Source: Enterococcus sp. DIV0212c
GTDB lineage: Bacteria; Bacillota; Bacilli; Lactobacillales; Enterococcaceae
Direction: 5' to 3'
Length of the DNA: 64,000 nt
Assembly (NCBI RefSeq): GCF_017377505.1
Contig: NZ_JAFREN010000033.1
Span: 25,048 to 89,047, forward strand
The translations under genes and the position numbers were made by a program. The notes under the pieces are model-generated. The model had not been told where the DNA came from. It was given only the letters and a program-made list of their open reading frames with translations, and made no database searches. Each line of letters opens with the position of its first letter. The stretch's first letter is position 1. This document shows positions 44,670-52,795 of the stretch, one piece after another.

Positions 44670-47264
44670 ATGAATAAGAAAAACAACAAGGCGATTACGC
44701 TGCTTAGTTTACTAACAGTCCTAATCGCTTTTTTTATTTCCCCAATTACCACATTTGCAGCTACGGTCAATTATGAAAAAGTAGCGAACTATATTTCCAC
44801 ATGGCATGTTAAGTCATTAGGTGGCTTACATTGGACTGATGAAGGCATCCATATGATTAAAGCGGACAATCAACCTGCCTTTTGTATTGAACACGGAACA
44901 CTTCTTACTGGTGGTTCTGGTTTCACCCCATCAGAACTAACTATCGCAGAAAAAGAACGACTTTCATTAATCGCGTACTATGGTTACCAAGTAAACCCTA
45001 CTGTCGATAATTATGGGATTACTCAAAACTTAGTTTGGCTCGAATTTGGCGATGAATTGCTAACCACAACTATTCCCAATTTTGAGAATCGACGAAATGA
45101 GATATTAAATCAAGTCAAAAATCATAATACTAAACCGACTTTTAATAACCAAACCATCAATCTAAAAGTTGGTGAGTCCGTTACTTTAGAAGATAAAAAC
45201 AATGTCTTGTCCAAGTATGTAAAGCAGCTTAGCAATTCCGCTAACCTCAAAATTGAGAAAAATGACAATAAACTAACATTGACTGCTACCAAAGATTCTA
45301 AGGAATCTGGAACGATTAAATTTGGTATTGCTGATTCCAATTTAGTGGGTCAAAGCTTTGTTTATGCAAAACCTAATGAACAAAAAGTTGCCACCTTTAA
45401 ACTTTCAAATGCGGGTGAATTCAACCTGAATGTCAAAGTGAAACTAAATGGAAATATCAAAGTAAAGAAAATCGATAAAGATACAGGAAAACCTTTACCA
45501 AATGCTAAATTGAAATTTGAGTACGATAATAAAACCAAAGAAGTGATGACAGATTCTAACGGACTTGCTCAAATAAATGATATTACTCAAGGTACAACCG
45601 TAACAATTAGCGAAGTGACTGCACCAGATGGTTTCTTCAATCAAGGCGAACTAAAAAAAGTGGTGGCGGAACCGAATAAAACCATTGAAGTAACTTTAGA
45701 TAATAAACCTCAAAAAGGACAACTTTCCCTCATAAAAAAAGGAAAAGTCCCTGTAGGTCTTGAAAAGAAAGAAACTGAAGATGGTGATTTATATGAATTC
45801 AAATTTGATTACAGACCTCTTGCAGGTGTAACTTACGAAATTCAAGCGACAGAAGATATCAAAGTTGGAAGCACAACTCATGCTAAAAAGGGCGATACTG
45901 TGGCTACTGTTGTAACAGGTGATGATGGAGAATTAATTGGCATGCCTCTTCTCTACCTTGGTAAATACCAAGCTATTGAAAAATCTGCACCTGATGGATT
46001 CATTATTGATTCCACTCCGATTCCATTTGAATTCACTTATCAAGGACAAACCATCGAGTTAGTCTCTGAATCCTTATCCGCTACCAATGAATTTCAAAAA
46101 ATAAAATTAACCCTTCACAAATCTGAAGAGATCATCAAAAATTGGAAAGAAAACCTCCCTATTCTTGATGTCCAAGAAGCAAATGATAAAGTATTTGGTT
46201 TGTACACAGATCAATCAATGGTGTTTGCTGATCAAGAACTCCCTCAAGACTCTTTAATTAATTATGGAACGGTCAAAGAAGGTCTTTTAACGCTAGATGA
46301 GCTTCAGTATCCAGAAGGCGACTATTACTTTAAAGAGCTAGATTCAGGTACTGATCACGACTTAAATCCCAACAAGTACCCTTTTAGCTTTAAAGCTGAA
46401 GATAATGATTCACTGAAAGAAATTACAATCTATGAGTCTCCTACCGAAGAAGGTTCTGATATTCCTATCTTAAACAAATTACATTTTAATGAATTCCGTA
46501 TCAAGAAAACCAATGAGCAAGCGACGCTAAAAAATAAAAATGGCTATGAATTTAACTATGATGGCCTAGGAACAGGTGCTGAATTTACACTTGAAGACGA
46601 AGATGGAAAAGTTTTACAAACCGTTTCGATCGACAAAGAATCCATAGGTACTTTTTCAAATATTCCTGTAGGGACGTTCTATCTGAAAGAAAAGTCCCCT
46701 TCTTCCGACCATTACCTCCCTCTAGATTCTGTTATTCAAATAACTTCCACTAAAGAAGGCATTAAAGCGACAGATACTGACGGAAAAGTGATAGGAGAAC
46801 AGCTTTCTGAAAATGAAGAAACTCCTATTCTATTAGAAATCAAAAATGACTTAATAAAAGGAAGTGCTGAATTAACGAAGAAAGATGTTTCAACTGGTGA
46901 AGTTCTTCCAAACACAGATATTAGAATTCTTGATGAAAATAAAAACTGTATTATTGAAGGGAAAACCGATGAAAAAGGAACCTTTACCTTTAAAGAGTTG
47001 CCAAAAGGAATCTATTACTTCCAAGAATTTGGTGCGCCACAAGGCTACCAATTAGATGAAACACCAGTAAAATTTGAAATCAAAGAACATGGAAAGGTGG
47101 TGAAATGCGAAATGACAAATAAAAGAACAGAAACAAATCCATTACCACAAACAGGAGAATCACATAGTCCTCTTCTACTTGGCATTGGTATTGCCTTATC
47201 TCTTAGTGCGCTAGCTTTTATTGCCGTAAAGAAAGGAAAAAAATCAAAAGAAACTAACGACTAA
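44670..47264 (+). CDS. LPxTG thioester adhesin with Cna-B/SpaA repeats
   Basis: The 864-aa surface protein starts with a signal peptide (residues 1-30). Its N-terminal domain has FCIEHG (Cys about 72) and YGITQNLVW, the Cys and Gln that form an internal thioester in Gram-positive adhesins. Then come several Cna-B/SpaA domains (about 265-350, 355-480, 600-700, 735-830), each with Lys early and ExxAPxG-type Glu late (SEVTAPDGF, EKSAPDGF, KEKSPSSDH, QEFGAPQGY), consistent with isopeptide bonds. LPQTGE, a membrane helix and a KKGKKSK tail end it. It lies just upstream of the conjugation genes in the same direction, so it may aid mating-pair contact. Confidence 0.88.
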   Translation: MNKKNNKAITLLSLLTVLIAFFISPITTFAATVNYEKVANYISTWHVKSLGGLHWTDEGIHMIKADNQPAFCIEHGTLLTGGSGFTPSELTIAEKERLSLIAYYGYQVNPTVDNYGITQNLVWLEFGDELLTTTIPNFENRRNEILNQVKNHNTKPTFNNQTINLKVGESVTLEDKNNVLSKYVKQLSNSANLKIEKNDNKLTLTATKDSKESGTIKFGIADSNLVGQSFVYAKPNEQKVATFKLSNAGEFNLNVKVKLNGNIKVKKIDKDTGKPLPNAKLKFEYDNKTKEVMTDSNGLAQINDITQGTTVTISEVTAPDGFFNQGELKKVVAEPNKTIEVTLDNKPQKGQLSLIKKGKVPVGLEKKETEDGDLYEFKFDYRPLAGVTYEIQATEDIKVGSTTHAKKGDTVATVVTGDDGELIGMPLLYLGKYQAIEKSAPDGFIIDSTPIPFEFTYQGQTIELVSESLSATNEFQKIKLTLHKSEEIIKNWKENLPILDVQEANDKVFGLYTDQSMVFADQELPQDSLINYGTVKEGLLTLDELQYPEGDYYFKELDSGTDHDLNPNKYPFSFKAEDNDSLKEITIYESPTEEGSDIPILNKLHFNEFRIKKTNEQATLKNKNGYEFNYDGLGTGAEFTLEDEDGKVLQTVSIDKESIGTFSNIPVGTFYLKEKSPSSDHYLPLDSVIQITSTKEGIKATDTDGKVIGEQLSENEETPILLEIKNDLIKGSAELTKKDVSTGEVLPNTDIRILDENKNCIIEGKTDEKGTFTFKELPKGIYYFQEFGAPQGYQLDETPVKFEIKEHGKVVKCEMTNKRTETNPLPQTGESHSPLLLGIGIALSLSALAFIAVKKGKKSKETND

Positions 47265-47265
47265 A

Positions 47266-47302
47266 CACAAAAATCTATTTTCTAAAAGATTCTTGTGTTT
47301 TT
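47266..47302 (+). terminator. Weak terminator after the adhesin gene
   Basis: AACACAAAAATCT...AGATTCTTGTGTTTTT forms a stem with a T-rich end directly after the stop. It may only attenuate, since the conjugation genes follow. Confidence 0.6.
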
Positions 47303-47323
47303 ATGTATTCTAGGAGGCTAAGT

Positions 47324-47359
47324 ATGAATCCTATTCGCTCACCAACAACAGACTATTAA
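47324..47359 (+). CDS. Possible 11-aa leader peptide before orf23
   Basis: ATG with TAGGAGG at ideal spacing opens MNPIRSPTTDY and a stop, 45 bases before orf23. The strong ribosome site suggests it is translated; function is unknown and it may be a remnant. Confidence 0.35.
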   Translation: MNPIRSPTTDY

Positions 47360-47403
47360 AACCAAATAAATTTAAATCAACTAAAAGAAAGAGGTAATTA
47401 AAA

Positions 47404-47718
47404 ATGGAATTAAAACATATTATCCCAAACATGGAAAAAACGTTTGGTCAGCTGGAATATGCTGGTGAAGGAACAGTTGAACAAAGAAGAATCAATGGAA
47501 AACCGACTGTACTATCTCGCAGTTACAATCTTTACTCAACGATTCAACGCGCAGATGATATTGAAGTCATTTTACCTGCCGATGCTGGTGAAAAGCATTT
47601 TGAAGTTGACGATAAAGTGAAGCTTGTGAATCCAAAAATCACAGCTGAGGGATACAAAATTGGAACGAGAGGATTCACAAATTACATCATGCATGCTGAT
47701 GATATTGTGAAATTATAG
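47404..47718 (+). CDS. orf23: DUF961 protein, Tn916 Orf23-like
   Basis: A 104-aa protein of the DUF961/YdcP family found at the left of Tn916-type conjugation modules (KTFGQLEYAG, DDKVKLVNPK). Its role in transfer is not settled. GAAAGAGG lies before the ATG. The paralogous orf22 follows after 12 bases. Confidence 0.88.
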   Translation: MELKHIIPNMEKTFGQLEYAGEGTVEQRRINGKPTVLSRSYNLYSTIQRADDIEVILPADAGEKHFEVDDKVKLVNPKITAEGYKIGTRGFTNYIMHADDIVKL

Positions 47719-47730
47719 GAGGAAAAAATT

Positions 47731-48096
47731 ATGAGATTAGCTGAAGGAATTGTTATTGAAAAAGAAGAAACATTTGGTAAATTAAAATTTTCAGCACTTC
47801 GTCGAGAAGTTCGGATCCAAAATGAAGATGGAACAGCTTCAAACGATATCAAAGAACGCACTTACGATTTAAAATCAACCGGTCAAGGTCGTATGATTCA
47901 AGTAAGCATCCCTGCTTCTGTTCCACTAAAAGAATTTGAGTACAACGCAGAAGTGGAATTAATGAATCCAATTGCAGATACAGTCGCTAACGCCACTTAC
48001 CAAGGCGCAGATGTAGACTGGTATATTAAAGCCGATGATATTAAGCTAAAGGAAAAAGTGCAAATGTCAAAAAAAGAACCTACTAACGGGAAATAG
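47731..48096 (+). CDS. orf22: DUF961 protein, Tn916 Orf22-like
   Basis: A 121-aa paralogue of the preceding gene (ETFGKLKFSALRREVR, AEVELMNPIADTVAN), in the position and size of Tn916 Orf22. TAGGAGG precedes its ATG. It is expressed with orf23. Confidence 0.88.
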   Translation: MRLAEGIVIEKEETFGKLKFSALRREVRIQNEDGTASNDIKERTYDLKSTGQGRMIQVSIPASVPLKEFEYNAEVELMNPIADTVANATYQGADVDWYIKADDIKLKEKVQMSKKEPTNGK

Positions 48097-48108
48097 GAAG
48101 TATGTTAG

Positions 48109-48891
48109 ATGATTTCTAAATCGCTCGTGATGGAACCTATTCCTAGAGAACAGGCAATATCTTTTATTCGAAGATACCACTATTCAAAAGTGATTCCTAG
48201 ATTGTGCAAATACTTTCTAGGAATCTATTGTGAAAAGGAATTGTTAGGTGTAATAGAGCTCGGTTGGGGAACTCAGCCATTACAAACCATTCGAAAACTT
48301 TTTCCTAAACAGAATTTAGTTACAAAGGATTATTTAGAAATTGGGAAGATGTGTTTTCTACCCAAAATGAATCAAACGAACTACTTTGGCAGTCTTGCTC
48401 TTTCCACGCTTGTTAAGTGGCTTAAAGAGAATACAGACTGCCTCTTTTTATATACGTTAGCTGATGGGATTGAAGGAAAATGTGGCTATGTCTATCAAGC
48501 TGCTAATTTTTATTATGGCGGTTACTTCAAGACAAGTGTTTATCGTCATAGTATAACTTCCGAAAAAATCCATCCTCGAAGTGCGCGAATTTTATTAGAA
48601 GAAAACGCCCAGTTTGATGGTGTATCTAAAAGAAATTGGTTAACTCACGATTTCTGTGAGCATAAAGGTATTGAAAAGATTAACGGTCGTATGTTTCGTT
48701 ATCTTTATCCTTTAACAAAGGATTCTGAAAAACTCGTGAAATGCTCACCAAAATATATGAGAGGCAATTACCCAAAAGAAAATGAACTTCGATTTGAAAA
48801 GCGAATCGCTTATCGGAAATACGAAAGCATTCCCCAACCAACTTTTGATAAAAATTGTCATGCATATACCTCACAAAAGTTTACTCTTTAA
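48109..48891 (+). CDS. Mom-like DNA-modification acyltransferase family protein
   Basis: The 260-aa protein resembles phage Mu Mom along its length: FIRRYHYSKVIPRL near the start, LGIYCEKELLGVIELGWG, a YLEIGKMCFLP segment, and LADGIEGKCGYVYQAANFYY where Mom has an ADG...CGxxYRAxxF motif. Mom has a GNAT-like fold and converts adenine in DNA to a carbamoylmethyl-type derivative that resists restriction. The gene is inserted between orf22 and ftsK, which are adjacent in Tn916, and reads with them. Modification of element DNA for entry into new hosts is inferred; no com-like regulator gene is seen. Confidence 0.7.
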   Translation: MISKSLVMEPIPREQAISFIRRYHYSKVIPRLCKYFLGIYCEKELLGVIELGWGTQPLQTIRKLFPKQNLVTKDYLEIGKMCFLPKMNQTNYFGSLALSTLVKWLKENTDCLFLYTLADGIEGKCGYVYQAANFYYGGYFKTSVYRHSITSEKIHPRSARILLEENAQFDGVSKRNWLTHDFCEHKGIEKINGRMFRYLYPLTKDSEKLVKCSPKYMRGNYPKENELRFEKRIAYRKYESIPQPTFDKNCHAYTSQKFTL

Positions 48892-48909
48892 TGAAAGGAG
48901 ACTCTCAAA

Positions 48910-50301
48910 ATGAACTGAACTTATCGTGGAAAACGAATTAGACCGAATGATAAAAATTTACTTTATCATTTTACACTTGCTACATTACTACCTCTTTACC
49001 TTTTCATTCTTTTGTTGTTTTACCACAAACAACTTCTTCAAATGAACTGGAAAAATGTAAAGCTTATAGATGCAAACATCCAATTAAATATCCCCTATTT
49101 AATGAGCAGTCTCTTCACTGCTCTTTTGGTTTGCCTTTTAGCAACTTATCTTTACTATCACTACCGAATTGACCATATTAAACAATTACAGCACCGTCAA
49201 AAATTAGCACGAATGATTCTAGAAAATGGTTGGTATGAATCCGAACAAATACAATCAGACAGCTTTTTTAAAGATTTAGGTAGCAGTAAAGCGAAAGAAA
49301 AAATCCGTTATTTTCCAAAAGTTTATTATCAGTTAAAAGATGGATTGATTCATGTTCAGGTAGAGATTACAATGGGAAAATACCAAGAACAACTTTTAAG
49401 ATTGGAAAAGAAATTAGAAACAGGATTGTATTGTGAACTTACGGATAAAATCCTTAAAGACTCTTATGTGGAATACATTCTTCTTTACGATACGATTAAC
49501 AGTCGGATTACGATTGATGATGTTCAAGCTCAAAATGGACAACTAAAATTAATGGATAACGTTTGGTGGTCTTATGACTCCCTGCCCCATATGTTAATTG
49601 CTGGCGGAACTGGTGGAGGAAAAACTTATTTTATCCTAACGATTATTGAAGCCCTTCTTCAAACCAATGCCACTATTTATGTCCTTGATCCAAAGAATGC
49701 TGACTTGGCTGACTTAGAAACGGTTATGCCAAATGTCTTTTATAAGAAAGAAGATATGATCGACTGCTTAAACCGATTTTATGATGAAATGATGCTACGA
49801 AATGAAAACATGAAATTAATGGATGGATATAAAACAGGTAAAAACTACGCCTATTTAAATTTACCTGCTCACTTTTTAGTTTTCGATGAGTATACTTCTT
49901 TCATGGAAATGATTGGACGTGACAGTATAGAAGTCATGAGTAAGCTTAAACAAATCGTGATGTTAGGACGACAATCTGGATTCTTTTTGATTTTGGCTTG
50001 TCAGAGACCTGATGCAAAATATTTAGGTGATGGTATCCGTGATAATTTTAATTTCCGAGTAGCTCTAGGAAGAATGTCAGAACTTGGCTACAATATGATG
50101 TTCGGTGAAAATGATAAAGACTTTTTCTTGAAACCTATTAAAGGTCGTGGCTATGTAGATGTTGGAACAAATGTCATTAGTGAGTTTTATACCCCTCTTG
50201 TTCCAAAAGAGCATGACTTTTTAGAATCTATTCAAGAGCTCAATCAACACAAGCAGGCTGTGGCTGCATCGTGCGAAGCGAAAGATGCAGATACAGACTA
50301 G
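48910..50301 (+). CDS. orf21: FtsK/TcpA-type coupling ATPase (Orf21), early TGA codon
   Basis: Conjugative coupling protein that moves the relaxase-DNA complex to the secretion channel. The natural start is ATG 48910 with GAAAGGAG upstream, and homology continues from there (RGKRIRPNDKN, first membrane helix). But codon 3 is TGA (48916-48918), where a Trp codon (TGG) would be expected. Downstream the frame is open to 50301. The first alternative starts are TTG 49012 and ATG 49042, both without ribosome sites and both damaging the first membrane helix. Walker A AGGTGGGKTY and Walker B HFLVFDEYTSF are intact. The protein may be made at low level or the gene may be impaired. Confidence 0.85.
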
Positions 50302-50306
50302 CTTGT

Positions 50307-50366
50307 TGTTGGTGTGGCGCAAGCCACACCAACAGGTTTAGCCCCCCCTATACCTAACAGGGGGGC
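50307..50366 (+). other. Probable oriT of the conjugative element
   Basis: Two perfect inverted repeats lie between orf21 and orf20, where Tn916 has its oriT: TGTTGGTGTGGC-GCAA-GCCACACCAACA (50307-50334), then CCCCCC-TATACCTAACA-GGGGGG (within 50342-50365). The C-run, a TAACA-type centre and the G-run resemble the Tn916/ICESt3 oriT core. The nick site is not assigned. Confidence 0.75.
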
Positions 50367-50436
50367 ACAAAAGCAACTGGAAACAGTTCCTAAAATATCC
50401 TAAAACCCTTACTCACAAGGCTTTTGAAAATACTAT

Positions 50437-50480
50437 GCAGATGTAAACTAAGCACTAAAAGTTTACATCTGCCTTTTTTA
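50437..50480 (+). terminator. Intrinsic terminator just upstream of the relaxase gene
   Basis: GCAGATGTAAACT and AGTTTACATCTGC form a perfect 13-bp stem followed by CTTTTTT. It ends only four bases before the GGAGG site of orf20, so read-through from orf21 should be limited. Confidence 0.8.
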
Positions 50481-50494
50481 TTGGAGGTTTGCGA

Positions 50495-51679
50495 TTGAAT
50501 ACAGACGAAACTTGGAGAAAAGAACTAAAAAACAAACGATTAACTTATGGACTCTCACAAAATAAGCTCGCCCTAGCCTCTAGCATTACTCGTTCCTATA
50601 TAAGTGACATAGAAACTGGAAAAGTAACACCTACACTTAAGTTAAAAGAAACTCTAAATAGTGCTTTAGAACGTTTTAATCCAGATAATCCTCTGGAAAT
50701 GCTTTTCGATTATGTTCGAATTCGATTTCCCACCGACAAGGTGGATCATGTAATTGAACATATTTTACGAATTAACATAGATTATATGCTTCATGAAGAT
50801 TTTGCTTTTTACGGTTACCAAGAGCATTTTCGTTTTGGTGATATTGTCGTCATGATTTCTTATGACATTACTAAAGGCACACTACTTGAACTAAAAGGAA
50901 AAGGTTGTCGTCAATTCGAAAGCTTTTTATTGGCTCAACATCGTAGCTGGTTTGATTTTTTTCGGACTTGCTTGGAAGAAAAAGCAGTCTTTAAACGACT
51001 GGATCTAGCAATTAATGACAAAGTTGGCATCTTAGATATTCCTGAATTGACCCGAAAATGTAAACAAGAAGAATGTATTTCAGTTTTTCGTAGCTTTAAA
51101 AATTATCGTTCTGGAGAATTGGTTCATCGTGACGAAAAAGCAGATATGGGAAACACCTTATATATAGGCTCACTGAAAAGTGAAGTCTATTTTTGTATCT
51201 ACGAAAAAGACTATGAACAATACGTCAAAAACGCTGTCCCTATTGAAGAAGCAGCTATCAAAAATCGTTTTGAAATTCGTTTAAAAAACGACAGAGCCAT
51301 ACATGCCGTTCAGGATTTACTAGCTTTTAACAATGCTGAAAAGACAGCCTTTGATATCATTAACCGCTATTTACGATTTGTAGATAAAGACGAAACAAAA
51401 CGTCGAACAGATTGGGAAACCAACGAACATTGGGAATGGTTTATAGGGAAAGATCGTGGTGCGCTAAGATTAACAACAGAACCTGAACCCTACTCGTTTG
51501 AACGAACGTTAAATTGGTTACAGCATCAAGTTGCCCCGACATTAAAAGTAGCAAAAATGTTGGATACCTTAAATAAAACAGATATTGTGGATGAACTTAT
51601 TCGTGAGGCTCGTTTAAATGAGCGCCATGAAAAAATAATAGAACAACAATCTTATAGTACGGAGGACATCATTTTATGA
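50495..51679 (+). CDS. orf20: HTH-Rep_trans relaxase (Orf20/MobT)
   Basis: About 394 aa from TTG 50495, chosen because GGAGG lies seven bases upstream. Residues about 8-62 are an Xre-type helix-turn-helix (LSQNKLALASSITRSYISDI). The rest is the replication-initiator-like Rep_trans domain typical of Tn916 Orf20/MobT relaxases (RLDLAINDKVGI, FEIRLKNDRA). It nicks oriT, which lies immediately upstream. It overlaps the next start by four bases (ATGA). Confidence 0.92.
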   Translation: MNTDETWRKELKNKRLTYGLSQNKLALASSITRSYISDIETGKVTPTLKLKETLNSALERFNPDNPLEMLFDYVRIRFPTDKVDHVIEHILRINIDYMLHEDFAFYGYQEHFRFGDIVVMISYDITKGTLLELKGKGCRQFESFLLAQHRSWFDFFRTCLEEKAVFKRLDLAINDKVGILDIPELTRKCKQEECISVFRSFKNYRSGELVHRDEKADMGNTLYIGSLKSEVYFCIYEKDYEQYVKNAVPIEEAAIKNRFEIRLKNDRAIHAVQDLLAFNNAEKTAFDIINRYLRFVDKDETKRRTDWETNEHWEWFIGKDRGALRLTTEPEPYSFERTLNWLQHQVAPTLKVAKMLDTLNKTDIVDELIREARLNERHEKIIEQQSYSTEDIIL

Positions 51680-51963
51680 ATCGTCTAACGAAAGAATTAA
51701 AACTACTTGGATTTTTTTGTTTCAAAGAAAATGGACTATATATGTTAGATACAGGAAAGTACACTTCTTTAGTCATTGAAGGATACAAGAAACCAAACGA
51801 TATTTACTATCGATACACCTTTTACAAACAAACTTTTCATAAGTACCGCTCTAATAGTGTCACAACTTATGGAAAACATTTAACTCCTGCTAAATTACTA
51901 GAACGTGTGCGCATCTATTTATCGAATAGAACAAATTATTTAAATGGAAGGAGCAAAACATAA
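51676..51963 (+). CDS. Small conserved conjugation-module protein
   Basis: A 95-aa basic, Tyr-rich soluble protein (YMLDTGKYTSLVIEGYKK, YRYTFYKQTFHKYRS). It overlaps orf20 by ATGA and ends two bases before the TcpD-like gene, so it is part of the transfer operon. I recognise no functional motif. Confidence 0.7.
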   Translation: MNRLTKELKLLGFFCFKENGLYMLDTGKYTSLVIEGYKKPNDIYYRYTFYKQTFHKYRSNSVTTYGKHLTPAKLLERVRIYLSNRTNYLNGRSKT

Positions 51964-51965
51964 TT

Positions 51966-52187
51966 ATGAACTTTGGACAAAATTTATATACCTGGTTTCT
52001 GTCTAATGCACAATCGCTCGTTTTAATGGCCATTGTTGTGATTGGAATTTATTTAGGCTTTAAACGTGAATTTTCAAAACTCATCGGATTTTTAATTATT
52101 GCATTGATTGCAGTTGGATTGGTGTTTAATGCCGGTGGGGTCAAAGATGTACTGTTGAATATTTTTAATAAAATTATTGGTGCCTAG
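51966..52187 (+). CDS. TcpD-family small membrane protein
   Basis: A 73-aa protein with two membrane helices (about residues 15-30 and 36-52) and the TcpD-family layout. TcpD-type proteins help assemble the conjugation channel of Tn916-like and pCW3-like elements. GGAAGGAGC lies before the ATG. Confidence 0.8.
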   Translation: MNFGQNLYTWFLSNAQSLVLMAIVVIGIYLGFKREFSKLIGFLIIALIAVGLVFNAGGVKDVLLNIFNKIIGA

Positions 52188-52201
52188 GAGGAATTCATAC
52201 A

Positions 52202-52702
52202 ATGGAAATGCAAGTTTATATTGCCAATCTTGGCAAGTACAATGAAGGTGAACTGGTCGGTGACTGGTTCACTCCCCCTATTGATTTTGATAGCGTTAAA
52301 GAACAAATTGGATTAAACGATGAATATGAAGAATATGCCATCCACGATTATGAGCTTCCATTTGATGTCGGTGAATATACACCCATATCAGAGATCAATC
52401 GAAAATGCGCATTAATTGAAGAACTAGAAGGAACAGAATTTTATGACAACATCTCAGAATTTATGAATTACTGGTTTAATGATATTGAAGAATTAATAGA
52501 AAATAAAGATGATATTATTTGTTATCCAGATTGTGACAGTATGGAGGATGTCGCTCGTTACTATGTAGAAGAATCTGGAAGCCTTGGTGAGGTTCCAAGT
52601 AATTTACAAAACTACATTGATTACCAAGCGCTGGGACGAGATATGGAACTTGAAGGAAGTTTCTTAATTACTTCTCATGGAGTATTCCAATATCTAGGGT
52701 AA
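52202..52702 (+). CDS. ardA: ArdA antirestriction protein
   Basis: The 166-aa acidic protein has the ArdA start (QVYIANLGKYNEGELVGDWF) and size (Tn916 Orf18 is 166 aa). ArdA mimics B-form DNA and blocks type I restriction enzymes when the element enters a new cell. TAGGAGGAATT gives a strong ribosome site. Confidence 0.95.
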   Translation: MEMQVYIANLGKYNEGELVGDWFTPPIDFDSVKEQIGLNDEYEEYAIHDYELPFDVGEYTPISEINRKCALIEELEGTEFYDNISEFMNYWFNDIEELIENKDDIICYPDCDSMEDVARYYVEESGSLGEVPSNLQNYIDYQALGRDMELEGSFLITSHGVFQYLG

Positions 52703-52730
52703 AAAATATTCTAACCTTCTATAAAAGTAT

Positions 52731-52758
52731 TTTAACTTCCTTCTATCTTATGTATGAT
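52731..52758 (+). promoter_or_regulatory. Promoter of the DUF4365 cargo gene
   Basis: TTTAAC (52731-52736) and TATGAT (52753-52758) are 16 bases apart, about 40 bases before the TTG start. The -35 box is weak. Confidence 0.5.
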
Positions 52759-52795
52759 AGTAATGTAGAAACTACTCAAAAGGAAGTGAAATTAA

